A stretch of 10,701 nt of DNA from positions 1 through 10,701 of the forward strand of contig JALLAZ010002046.1 of the NCBI GenBank assembly GCA_036939755.1, in the 5' to 3' direction. This DNA is from Stephanodiscus triporus (taxonomy: Eukaryota > Bacillariophyta > Thalassiosirophyceae > Thalassiosirales > Thalassiosiraceae). Of the stretch, positions 1-8,500 are shown piece after piece; within the stretch, counting starts at the first letter, position 1; every line of letters begins with the position of its first letter. A program made the position numbers and the translations under genes. The notes beneath the pieces are model-generated. The model was not told where the DNA came from, did no database searches, and saw only the letters and a program-made list of their open reading frames with translations.

Positions 1-3000
1 TGACGACAGGTGCGTACGTATCCCAATAGTCTAATCCCCATGTTTGTTGTCCACCGTGAGCACATAGCCGGGCCTTGTGTTTGTTAAGAGTGCCATCTGG
101 AAACCGTTTTCGCTTAAAAGACCAAATAGCCATGATAGTTTTGGTGTCAAGAGGAAGATCTTTGCGCAACATCAGCGTCCAATGCTTGCGATTTTCATGA
201 TCAGCAACCTCAACTTCCATCGCTCGGAAAAATTGCGTACGGTCATCCTCTCGTAGCATCCCAGAGTATGTGAAAGTTTCGTTTGAAGTCGTAAAAGCTT
301 GAACCTGATGGTAGATATCGTTGATAGTATCATCGAATAATCCGTTAAGACGATCATAATCGTTCGAGAGTCGAGCCACAAAAGAATAGGTCTCATGATC
401 TGCATGAGAAGTGGTAGTGGCAAATGTCCACAATGAACCAACCAACCTGAAAACCGATAGAAACGAGAGTCGTGGCTTGGGCTTTGAAAATAGCCTCGAA
501 ACAGAAGGTGTAGTGGAAGAAGTGTAAGCCGCAATTGCCGGAGCGTCATTATTTTGAAGAGCAGCTAATCGTGGTGACCGCCGCAGGCCTGCTGTCTCTA
601 GATTGATGAGAGGAGGCACAGTATATTCATCGACCGAATCCGAAAATGGACGTGGGATAGAATCCTCATTGGATATTCCTTGTACGTTGTTAAATCCAGT
701 AGAATCAGCATTCGATGCTTGATATCCAGATTGTTGTGCAGAAGTGAAAGTGTTGCTTGGATCTGAGAGAAGAGTATCACCAAAATTGTGACATGGTTGC
801 ATTGCAATATCCCCAGAAGCAGCTTCAGGAAAGAGCCAAGTCTTAGCAAGATCATAATCCTCTTCAGTGACTCGTTCGGACTTGCTGACAAGTTCACCCC
901 AATTCGGAGGTACCTCGCTCTTCTTCATATATGCGACCGTTGTGAACAAATCATCAAAAACAACATGATATTGAGGAGAAACGTGACCCGTCCGAGGATT
1001 CAATACTAAGGCAACAGATCCTGCATGAGAGGGCGAATGACCAACATAAATTCCCAACCGAGAGCGTGGTTCCCATTTCGGAGGGCCAGCAATGCCGGAC
1101 TGCAATCGTGAATCCAGAACGAAGCAAGGTGATCCAAAAACATGAAGAGATGCAGGATCAAACAGATCTGTGTCGACATTGAAGAATGTTGCTTCACAAC
1201 TTCGACCATCCGACCGCGGGCTGAGTCGATTCAAACGATAAGCAGCTTCTTTCAGAGCAAATGGCCACATCATTGTAGTAATGTAATCCGGCCAATGTCG
1301 CTTCGCATGTAAAAGAAGTGTCCGAGAGATCAGTGTCAATTCTTTGATTCGACGTTCAACAATGCCATTTTGATGATGTGCTCCGACGGCGCAAAAGGTT
1401 ATAGATTGATTTGCATCTTTAATTGCTTGTTGAAAACCAGCATCCGCAAAACGACCATTGTCAGCTCGATAGGAGGCAATAGAAACACCACCCTCTTTCG
1501 CGTGACGTTCGAAAGCAGATTTTGCAAGAAGGGTCTCCTGTAAACCAAGATCTCGCATAAGAGCCACATAGACATAATCCGAAAAATGGTCAACAAAAAT
1601 TGTTGCTCCCCAGATGCGCAAGTTGGTAAGGAATCCGGCCATCTGTGGAATTAAACCTGGTTGAGCCGAAACTAATTGATCCATACTAACGCATTTCCCT
1701 GGAGTATCATCACTCTCTTTTCGAATCGATTTCTTTGATCCTTTCGAGCGCCATGGTTTACGATGTGCGGTGCCAAAAATGCAGGACATACAAACTGGGA
1801 GACGATGTTTGAGTTTCGTGAACTTCTGTTTGATTCTCCCTTTCTCCGCTAACACTATCATAGCAGGAAAAGGAAGATGGCTTAACTTGCAGTGCAATTC
1901 CATAAACTCTCTCTGATCTGCATCTAAAGTTTGAGGCGTCGATATTTGCATTAACTCCGAATCCGTCAATTTGGGTACTTCAACCTGATATTGCTCGGGT
2001 GTAATTGGAATGGTAGCAATGTCCGGGAAGTCCAAAGGAGAAAGGAGAATCCCATCGACCAAGAATTCAGACTTGTCTTGAGTGCGGATGTTGTGCTTTA
2101 ATACTCCATCAATCGATTTAGGGCCGAGGTAAGTGACTTCACGATTAATGCCTTTGCCATCCTTGAAAAGAACCGTCTCGTTGACCATGAATAGCATATT
2201 AATATCGTTGTCATCTTCCGTCAACTGAGGAAAAAGCTCATCATCATCAAATGGGATAGGTGTTGGGATAGTTGCAGTATCGTGTGTAATCTGCTGGGCC
2301 GCATACGATGAAATCTCCATGCAAAAGGACTTGTACGCTTTAAAACCCTCATCAAATAGTAATTCAGGTAAACCAGAGAGTGCGGTTGGGAAAGTCTTCT
2401 TAAAGCTTCCGAATGCCCAAGTAAGAACATGAGAGGAATACCGCGATTCAATTCGTGTTTGCTCGTCAGGGTTTCCGCTTTCATCTATGAACTTTTCAGC
2501 AAGTCTCCGCGTGGATAATAAATTCACTGGTGAATCTGGATGATACAAACAGTTATCCAAAACAAAGATATGTTTTACACCCTCGTCGTCATTCAATCGA
2601 AGCCGTACAGTTCCTTCTTGCAAGCATGGACCAGTTCCATTTGCAGTAGTGAGACTCTTGTTGCTTTGACGAAGTGTTCCAGGTACAAATTTCCGAATAT
2701 CGTTGCAAATATGACCAGTAGTTGAGTTGTCACAGACGAAAAAGACCGAATCGGTATCAAAATGAATTTGAGCATTCAGCTTGTCTGTGTCGCCATCCGC
2801 GAAAGAAGATGTGAAACCATGAAGAGACCCAAGAGGAAATTGAATATCTTTCTCGAAATCATCAGTAGTGTATGATGCTGTGTCAAAATTGCTGTGTTCT
2901 TCTTCGGAAGAAATCAAAATGTCACCTGCCACTCCCTCAGAGGGTGAGATAAAGGTTGTATCTCCCTCGGAAGACGAGATGATTGCGTCTCCCTTGAAAG

Positions 3001-3742
3001 CATGTATGATAAAGGAATTTGAGGCCATAATGTGAAAGCACTTGAGCCCAACTAGAATTCCAAATATCCCTAATGTGACTAGCATGACCAAAAAGGAAGA
3101 AATTAATCCATGCGGTGGGACCCTGGGCCGTGTCCGACAAAAAATTCTGATTCCAGATAATAGTTTCGAGAGAATTCTTGAGTGCCAGAAACCTGGATGA
3201 AATTTCTTTAGATCAGCCGTAATACCATCGTCCGAAGATGAACTGCCGTCGGTCTTGCATATACTTGACGGATGAATTTGATAAGAGGAAAATATGCATA
3301 GCCTTGAATCATATCCACGAAGAGGGATCTCATCAGGTCTAATAGATTTCCATCGGAATCTCAAACGAGATGGTTTGCGTCGCCATACCCAACGTGGAAC
3401 CGGACGCGCCCGCTCACAATATCGACGACGAGATAGATTGTCCGCACGCAATATGAGACGTCCATTACCCTCAGGATTGCATAATATATCAAATATCGAT
3501 CGACCGTTGGGATGCCATAGTAAATTCCAAAAATACAATGGAACCGAGAATATACCGTAAATGAAGTCAACATAACTTTGTAGGATAGCCGCAAAGTGAG
3601 GGATGAAGATGTATCCAAGCCAGCCAAAAAGTTCAATAGGAAGGTCTTGCTCCAAGTAGTTGAGTACGTAACCAAAGAAGAATATGCCAGAAAGAGAAGT
3701 CTTGAAGATGAAACGGAATAGATAGGGTAGAAGTAAGGTCAT
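1..3742 (-). CDS. pol: Pol polyprotein, copy B (intact frame, truncated by window edge)
   Basis: I translated this strand from the ATG at 3742 to position 1 and found no stop in 1247 codons. It aligns with copy A Pol end to end with about 98 substitutions (about 92% identity) and one missing codon, near residue 489 of copy A numbering. Protease D-N-S-T-T-G, the integrase zinc site (H-x4-H, C-x2-C) and the triad contexts SMDQLVSAQPG, YRADNGRF and NGIVERR are all conserved. The window ends in the reverse transcriptase, so the polymerase aspartates, RNase H and stop cannot be checked. Differences cluster in the N-terminal 330 residues and are rare in integrase. The ATG follows two in-frame TAG codons after gag; its context (CGA before, ACC after) is weak, so readthrough from gag is an alternative to separate initiation. 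Confidence 0.93.
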   Translation of the reverse strand, partial: MTLLLPYLFRFIFKTSLSGIFFFGYVLNYLEQDLPIELFGWLGYIFIPHFAAILQSYVDFIYGIFSVPLYFWNLLWHPNGRSIFDILCNPEGNGRLILRADNLSRRRYCERARPVPRWVWRRKPSRLRFRWKSIRPDEIPLRGYDSRLCIFSSYQIHPSSICKTDGSSSSDDGITADLKKFHPGFWHSRILSKLLSGIRIFCRTRPRVPPHGLISSFLVMLVTLGIFGILVGLKCFHIMASNSFIIHAFKGDAIISSSEGDTTFISPSEGVAGDILISSEEEHSNFDTASYTTDDFEKDIQFPLGSLHGFTSSFADGDTDKLNAQIHFDTDSVFFVCDNSTTGHICNDIRKFVPGTLRQSNKSLTTANGTGPCLQEGTVRLRLNDDEGVKHIFVLDNCLYHPDSPVNLLSTRRLAEKFIDESGNPDEQTRIESRYSSHVLTWAFGSFKKTFPTALSGLPELLFDEGFKAYKSFCMEISSYAAQQITHDTATIPTPIPFDDDELFPQLTEDDNDINMLFMVNETVLFKDGKGINREVTYLGPKSIDGVLKHNIRTQDKSEFLVDGILLSPLDFPDIATIPITPEQYQVEVPKLTDSELMQISTPQTLDADQREFMELHCKLSHLPFPAMIVLAEKGRIKQKFTKLKHRLPVCMSCIFGTAHRKPWRSKGSKKSIRKESDDTPGKCVSMDQLVSAQPGLIPQMAGFLTNLRIWGATIFVDHFSDYVYVALMRDLGLQETLLAKSAFERHAKEGGVSIASYRADNGRFADAGFQQAIKDANQSITFCAVGAHHQNGIVERRIKELTLISRTLLLHAKRHWPDYITTMMWPFALKEAAYRLNRLSPRSDGRSCEATFFNVDTDLFDPASLHVFGSPCFVLDSRLQSGIAGPPKWEPRSRLGIYVGHSPSHAGSVALVLNPRTGHVSPQYHVVFDDLFTTVAYMKKSEVPPNWGELVSKSERVTEEDYDLAKTWLFPEAASGDIAMQPCHNFGDTLLSDPSNTFTSAQQSGYQASNADSTGFNNVQGISNEDSIPRPFSDSVDEYTVPPLINLETAGLRRSPRLAALQNNDAPAIAAYTSSTTPSVSRLFSKPKPRLSFLSVFRLVGSLWTFATTTSHADHETYSFVARLSNDYDRLNGLFDDTINDIYHQVQAFTTSNETFTYSGMLREDDRTQFFRAMEVEVADHENRKHWTLMLRKDLPLDTKTIMAIWSFKRKRFPDGTLNKHKARLCAHGGQQTWGLDYWDTYAPVV
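2753..3742 (-). other. Hydrophobic N-terminal module of Pol, copy B
   Basis: This is the counterpart of the copy A module. Both hydrophobic blocks (nucleotides 3742-3515 and 3109-3041) and the basic stretch are kept. By hand count about 42 of 330 residues differ from copy A, against about 56 of the remaining 917. Most changes inside the hydrophobic blocks swap one hydrophobic residue for another (for example F to I, I to V, L to F), so the character is conserved while the sequence drifts. Confidence 0.7.
2933..3001 (-). repeat. Short tandem repeat in pol, copy B (partly degenerate)
   Basis: The same 30- and 27-base periods as in copy A, with units starting at 2936, 2966 and 2993. Only the middle unit keeps CTCGGAAG; the outer ones read CTCAGAGG and CTTGAAAG. 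The encoded first unit has changed from SEGD to FKGD. The stretch just after (GDILIS-SEEE) looks like the trace of a fourth unit that copy A has lost. Confidence 0.7.
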
Positions 3743-3820
3743 TCGAATCGGAAGTAACAGAAGGAAGCAAAATATCAATCGCTAGTATCCTTGTACTACT
3801 CCACCCGTGATTCGGACCTA
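3743..3820 (-). promoter_or_regulatory. Gag-pol junction with two in-frame TAG codons
   Basis: gag ends at TAG (3820-3818). The same reading frame continues for 11 codons to a second TAG (3784-3782), then 13 codons to the pol ATG at 3742; the distance from the first TAG to the ATG is exactly 26 codons. gag and pol are thus in one frame and no frameshift is needed. Pol could be made by double readthrough, reinitiation after gag, internal initiation or splicing. The second stop is followed by CGA TTG, which only loosely resembles the TMV-type readthrough context. The right edge of the window cuts copy A before its equivalent stops, so conservation cannot be checked. Confidence 0.85.
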
Positions 3821-5302
3821 CTCGTTTCCCTGGGCATCTTGCCAAATGCGATCAACAGCCTCAGCAGATAGACCAGCTTGAGTGCAAAAGGCGTTCTTAA
3901 GCTTGTCATTAAGAGTAAGCTTCTTCTCCGAAGCAGCATTGGACTTTGCTTCCGTCGTAGGTTCAGAGGAAGACTTCGAAGTCGCAGGATTGGTTTTGGC
4001 ACGACGTTCATCGATCGCTTTGCGCCAAGAATCGTGATCGCACGATTTGTGATCCGCATACATTCCGTTATGCTTCTCACCGCCACTGTAATGATCTCCG
4101 GTACACCAAAAATACTCCTTTCCGTTGACAGTCACTGTGTCCTCCTTTTTGATCAATCGCCAAGCTGCAACGGTGTAGGGATCCTTCTTGCCTCGACGAT
4201 TACCGCCACCTTCAGACTTGGGTTCCTTATTCGAACTAGATTGTTGTTGAGTAGCAAAGGCCGCAACCTGCTGTTCGAATTTTGCTTGCATCTCAGTGAG
4301 TTTCGTAGTGAGCGCAATGATCTGATCCTTTTCAGCAATCTCACGCTTCCAAGTACCATCTTCGAACATGTTGTTGTACGTCTTAATGATTTCGCCAGAG
4401 ATGTACGACGCAGTCCAACGATCAGGATTTCCGCGAAGGTATCGATTGCGAAGAATGTTAACTTCGGCTTTGAAGCTTTTGGCGTCGACTGTCAAGGAGG
4501 CATCCAAGTAATCCATGATGTACTGAGATTCGTGGTATGCGCCGGGAACTTTGTTCGTAATCGAGATACGCTTGGATTCCATTGCCGAGTGCCATTTGAC
4601 GATGTTGAATGCGTAATCCACTGGCTTGATTGTTTTAATCTTTGCAAGTTCCGCATAAACATTTGTTTGAACGTCTGGACGAATAAGTCGAAGTACTTCA
4701 TTGAGAAGGGAGCGGCCGTCATCAATCGTCTCATTGAGTGAAGTGTCAGTCCACTGATATTTGCTCTTGTGAAGTTTAATCGAAATTTGCGCTTCGGGAG
4801 TGAGCATCTCCATAATCTGATGGGACATGATTGTCGATTTCCATCGCTCCAAAAACTTCTTGCGACCGAGTGCAGTAATTGCATTAGCCGCGCCAACTTC
4901 GCCGCGAGCTTGAGTCATGTCGGCGATTTGAAAAACTCCTCCAATTGGAGTACCTTGAGTCCAATCGCGCGATCCCCAAATTTCGTTGGCATTAATTGCG
5001 ATTTTGGCATCCGTAACCTGATTCCATGTTTCAAGCATGTGAATCGAGTCCGAATAAATAAATGCATTCGCGTTGGTCGGATCAGCCGTACGCGTTGAAT
5101 GAACGCCGAGAAGAAAACCATAGCCGTAATGCTTTGCATATTTTTCGAGATCGGTCGCGAATGAATCAGCGTTGCCAGGGAGTAAATCGTATCGATTCTC
5201 TGCTTTAAAGTCTTGCTTAGCTGCTTTGTCGAGGGAGATGAATTCCTTCGAGGTTGCGGCGTAATAGTTGTTGAATGGATTCGTCGAAAATGAGAGGACC
5301 AT
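3818..5302 (-). CDS. gag: Gag capsid/nucleocapsid protein, copy B
   Basis: Gag forms the particle in which reverse transcription takes place. From the ATG at 5302 the protein is 494 residues and ends at TAG (3820-3818). This is the first ATG after the candidate LTR and its context is good (A at -3, G at +4); the frame is open further up to at least a TTG at 5347, which I do not favour. The helical body (about 30-315) fits a copia Gag. A Gln/Lys/Glu-rich stretch (about 318-357) looks like a coiled coil, followed by a basic, glycine-rich linker. A Cys/His cluster at 400-423 (C400, H404, H411, H418, C421, H423, then W426) replaces the canonical CCHC knuckle and probably binds zinc and RNA. The tail is Ser/Lys/Ala-rich. 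It lies just upstream of pol in the same frame. Gag identity rests on position and style rather than a sharp motif. Confidence 0.88.
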   Translation of the reverse strand: MVLSFSTNPFNNYYAATSKEFISLDKAAKQDFKAENRYDLLPGNADSFATDLEKYAKHYGYGFLLGVHSTRTADPTNANAFIYSDSIHMLETWNQVTDAKIAINANEIWGSRDWTQGTPIGGVFQIADMTQARGEVGAANAITALGRKKFLERWKSTIMSHQIMEMLTPEAQISIKLHKSKYQWTDTSLNETIDDGRSLLNEVLRLIRPDVQTNVYAELAKIKTIKPVDYAFNIVKWHSAMESKRISITNKVPGAYHESQYIMDYLDASLTVDAKSFKAEVNILRNRYLRGNPDRWTASYISGEIIKTYNNMFEDGTWKREIAEKDQIIALTTKLTEMQAKFEQQVAAFATQQQSSSNKEPKSEGGGNRRGKKDPYTVAAWRLIKKEDTVTVNGKEYFWCTGDHYSGGEKHNGMYADHKSCDHDSWRKAIDERRAKTNPATSKSSSEPTTEAKSNAASEKKLTLNDKLKNAFCTQAGLSAEAVDRIWQDAQGNE

Positions 5303-5454
5303 GTTTCTTCTGAAAAGGGCCTGATTCCGAAAGGGAAAGAACTCCAAAGAAAGATTCGTGAGTGAAGAACGAGACGCTGTAGTCAGTTTCTGCTTGCGTC
5401 GTTGGTCGTAGTCACCAGATGGTTGTCTTTGAGAGCTTTATGGGTCTGATAAAC
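5303..5454 (-). promoter_or_regulatory. 5' untranslated leader of copy B
   Basis: This 152-base leader between the candidate LTR and the gag ATG contains no ATG on the minus strand, so scanning ribosomes would meet the gag start at 5302 first. It holds the candidate primer binding site and a possible small stem, GACGC (5396-5400) with GCGTC (5373-5377). Packaging signals would be expected here, but I cannot identify one. Confidence 0.5.
5437..5454 (-). other. Candidate primer binding site with overlapping small hairpin
   Basis: Immediately after the candidate LTR the minus strand reads GTTTATCAGACCC. Its complement, GGGTCTGATAAAC, contains CTGATAA, which has the form of a seven-base anticodon loop (GAT, isoleucine). 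Internal tRNA pieces are known primers for several copia-type elements. Initiator tRNA-Met would match less well around its CAT anticodon. The same bases can also fold into a hairpin: TTTAT (5453-5449), loop CAGACCC (5448-5442), ATAAA (5441-5437). Which tRNA, if any, primes is not settled. Confidence 0.4.
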
Positions 5455-5552
5455 TGTGACAATATCGAGTTGCTGTTCGTTAATAATTGTGAGCTAAAAG
5501 TATTACTTCTATGAGTTTAAAAACCACTGCACGAATGCGCATTATTCTCACA
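5455..5552 (-). repeat. Candidate LTR (98 bp), shared by copies A and B
   Basis: Between the pol stop of copy A and the gag ATG of copy B lie only 277 bases. Read on the minus strand, this interval contains a 98-bp segment beginning TGTGAGAATA and ending TATTGTCACA. The two ends are inverted repeats matching at 9 of 10 positions, with the usual TG...CA termini. A purine-rich tract (CGAGGGAG) abuts its start, and a plausible primer binding site follows its end. No second LTR lies in the window, so the boundaries cannot be confirmed by comparing two copies. An alternative end at CTCACA (5488-5493) would give 65 bp and a perfect 6-bp inverted repeat, but nothing primer-like follows it. An AATGCGCATT palindrome at 5534-5543 and TTTAAA at 5516-5521 could be promoter elements. 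Confidence 0.65.
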
Positions 5553-5565
5553 CTCCCTCGGAAAC
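5553..5565 (-). other. Candidate polypurine tract (plus-strand cDNA primer) of copy A
   Basis: On the minus strand the sequence TTTCCGAGGGAG directly precedes the TGTGAG start of the candidate LTR and lies about 15 bases after the pol stop codon. A purine run next to the 3' LTR is where plus-strand cDNA synthesis starts in LTR retrotransposons. The run is short (GAGGGAG). The same core recurs three times inside pol of this copy. Confidence 0.6.
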
Positions 5566-5579
5566 GAAGAGAAGTGATA

Positions 5580-8500
5580 TCACCATCCACAAAGCATATG
5601 ACGAAGCTTGAAAAAGCGATCATCATCCACTGGTTTGGTAAGAATATCTGCGAGTTGTTGTTTAGTCGAAATATATTTCAATCTGATGTCTCCTGACTTG
5701 TTGAATGATGTCTGAACTCTACTGCGAAAGTGATGATACTTGATTGCAATATGCTTTGTGCGAGGAGTGAACTTTAGCGACTCAGCCATAGATATGGCCG
5801 AGAGATTGTCCTCATGAACCGTGATGCAAAAGTCTGTAATGGGATCCGGCAAATGAAAAATGCAACTGATTTCCTTGATGAAGTTTTGGATAGGTATTGT
5901 GTCGCGCAATGCATGAGACATGGCAATGTACTCTGCCTCAGCAGTTGATAGAGCAATTTCAGTTTGAAGTTTGCTGCACCAGATTAGAGGACAGTTGGCA
6001 TAACAGATAACAAAACCAGTTCGCGAGAGTACATTGTCCGCATTACTTGCATCAGCAGAACTCCAGCCGCCAGCAAAATCAGCATCAACGTAGACTTCGA
6101 TACCTTTAGATTTGTCAACTTTGTACACGATCCCACGTTCACAATTGTTACAGAGATAACGACCAATTCTCATGATAGCCAGTTCATGAGATCTCATAGG
6201 ATTCACCGAGAACCGAGCTGTTTGATGAACTGCCATCTGTATCTCAGGTCGGACACTATTGCCAAGATAACTGAGCATGCCGACTGCACCACGATATAGC
6301 CATGGATGTTTACGAGGTACTCCATCAAGATCACGATTGAGCAAAGGCTTACCAACTGGGGTATCACGTCCTTTGGTTTTGTGCTCGTCAAGAGACAAGA
6401 GTTCAAGAATGCGACGAACCAAGAATGGTTGGCTCATTTCGAAACTCTGAGAATCAATATCTGTGATCATGAGACCAAGATACTTGTCTATGCTGCCCTG
6501 ATCAACAAGTTGAAAGTTCTCGGGACCGACATGCAATGATGAGATAACAGCGTCAACATCTGATATGGTTTTCCCAAGGATAATGCAGTCATCAACATAT
6601 GTGAGAATAATACAGTCCTTCCGGAAAAATACGCATTTATCAACCTGACTTTGAACGAAATCTCGAGCGATGAGTCCTTCGCGAAGCTTTTCAAACCAAT
6701 TATATCCGGCTTGTTTGAGACCGTAGAGACTTTTATTGAGTTTGAGAACATAAAGGCGCCTATCTGCATCTGAGACACCGTCGGGGTTGATGCCTGCAGG
6801 AAGCTCCATGTAGACTGGTACATCTAGATCCGCTTGTGGAAAAGCTAAAACGAAATCAATGCTTTTCGAATCAAGACCATGAATCTTAGCAACAATAAGG
6901 AGAAGGCGAACACTGGCCCACGTGACGACAGGTGCGTACGTATCCCAATAGTCTAATCCCCATGTTTGTTGTCCACCATGAGCGCACAGCCGGGCCTTGT
7001 GTTTGTTAAGAGTGCCGTCTGGAAACCGCTTTCGTTTAAAAGACCAAATTGCCATAATAGTTCTGGTGTTAAGAGGAAGATCTTTGCGCAACATCAGCGT
7101 CCAATTTTTGCGATCTTGATGATCAGCAACCTCAACTTCCATCGCTTGGAAAAACAGCGCACGATCATCCTCTCGGAGCATCCCAGAGTACGTGAAGGTT
7201 TCATTTGAAGTCGTAAAAGCATGAATCTGATGGCAGATATCGTTGATAGTATCATCGAATAATCCGTTAAGACGATCATAATCGTTTGAGAGTCGAGCCA
7301 CAAAAGAGTAGGTCCCATGATCAGCATGAGAAGTGGTAGTGGCAAATGTCCACAGTGAACCAACCAATCTGAAAACCGATAGAAACGAGAGTCGTGGCTT
7401 GGGCTTTGAATATAGCCTCGAAACAGAAGGTGTAGTGGATGAAGTATAAGCCGCAATTGCCGGAACGTCATTGGTTTGAAGAGCAGCTAATCGTGGTGAC
7501 CGCCGTAGGCCCGCCGTCTCAAGATTGATAAGAGGAGGCACAATATGTTCATCGACCGAATCCGAAAATGGACGTAGGATAGAATCCTCATTGGATATTC
7601 CTTGCACGTTGTGAAATCCAGTAGAATCGACATTGGATGCTTGATATCCAGATTGTTGTGCAGGAGTTATAGTGTTGCTTGGATCTGAGAGAAGAGAGTC
7701 GCTGACGTCGTGACATGGTTGCATTGCAATATCCCCAGAAGCAGCTTCAGGAAAAAGCCAAGTCTTGGCAAGATCATAATCCTCTTCAGTAACTCGTTCG
7801 GACTTGCTGACAAGTTCAGCCCAATTTGGAGGCACCTCGCTCTTTTTCATGTATGCAACCGTTGTGAACAGATCATCGAAGACGACATGATATTGAGGAG
7901 AAACGTGACCCGTCCGAGGATTCAAGACTAAGGCAACAGATCCTGCATGAGAGGGCGAATGACCAACATAGATACCTAATCGAGAACGTGGCTCCCATTT
8001 CGGAGGACCAGCAATGCCAGACTGCAAGCGTGAATCCAGAACGAAGCAAGGCGACCCAAAAACATGAAGAGATGCAGGATCAAATAGATCTGTATCAACA
8101 TTGAAGAAGGTTGCCTCACAACTTCGACCATCCGACCGTGGGCTGAGTCGATTCAAACGATAAGCAGCTTCTTTCAATGCAAACGGCCACATCATTGTAG
8201 TAATGTAATCTGGCCAATGTCGTTTTGCATGTAAAAGGAGTGTCCGAGAGATCAGTGTCAATTCTTTGATTCGACGCTCAACGATACCATTTTGATGATG
8301 TGCACCGACGGCACAAAAGGTTATAGATTGATTTGCATCCTTAATTGCTTTCTGAAAACCAGCATCCGCAAAACGACCATTATCAGCTCGATAAGAGGTA
8401 ATAGTGACACCACCGTCGCTCGCGTGACGTTCGAAAGCAGATTTCGCAAGAAGAGTCTCATCTAGACCAAGATCTCGCATAAGAGCCACATAGACATAAT

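Larger units (their letters stand above)
1..3776 (-). repeat. Long direct repeat, copy B unit (pol 5' two thirds)
   Basis: Partner of 6923-10701 in the same orientation. Both ends of the similarity are set by the window limits rather than by sequence, so the true repeat is longer on both sides. Substitutions are mostly silent in the integrase part. One three-base deletion relative to copy A falls in the region between protease and integrase. Confidence 0.95.
1..5552 (-). mobile_element. Copia-type LTR retrotransposon, copy B (3' part cut by window edge)
   Basis: Second element of the same family, lying directly downstream of copy A in the same orientation. It contains, in order, the candidate 5' LTR (5455-5552), primer binding site and leader, a complete gag (5302-3818), a two-TAG junction and a pol that is open to the left edge. 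The window ends inside its reverse transcriptase, just after the YWDTYAPVV motif and before the first catalytic aspartate, so RNase H and the 3' LTR are not visible. No frameshift or internal stop is present in gag or in the visible pol apart from the TAG codons at the junction. Confidence 0.9.

Noticed and set aside
172..549. 125-codon minus-strand frame, also present as 7094-7471 in copy A
   Set aside because: It is conserved only because both copies encode the same Pol in another frame. The real pol frame runs through both places without a stop.
3361..3675. 104-codon minus-strand frame, matching 10286-10600
   Set aside because: An out-of-frame shadow of the Pol N-terminal module; it starts 67 bases after the pol ATG in both copies.
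3818..3820. Reassigned genetic code (TAG as a sense codon)
   Set aside because: Pol frames of 1695 and 1247 codons contain no in-frame TAG, which would be unlikely if TAG were an ordinary amino-acid codon.
3633..3845. 70-codon frame spanning the gag-pol junction in the -1 frame
   Set aside because: Using it to bypass the TAG codons would need a -1 shift followed by a return shift, since gag and pol are already in the same frame. I see no slippery heptamer at either end.
3878..4741. 287-codon open frame on the plus strand, antisense to gag
   Set aside because: It lies wholly inside gag on the opposite strand, has no recognisable domain, and its composition is what the complement of gag codons would give. 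No promoter or partner supports it.
5303..5347. Extension of gag upstream to a TTG start at 5347
   Set aside because: The ATG at 5302 is the first ATG after the LTR and has a good context; eukaryotic TTG starts are rare.
5580..5696. Possible small plus-strand gene around 5511-5696 across the LTR and pol end
   Set aside because: It is antisense to the conserved RNase H C-terminus and the LTR and has no coding signal of its own.
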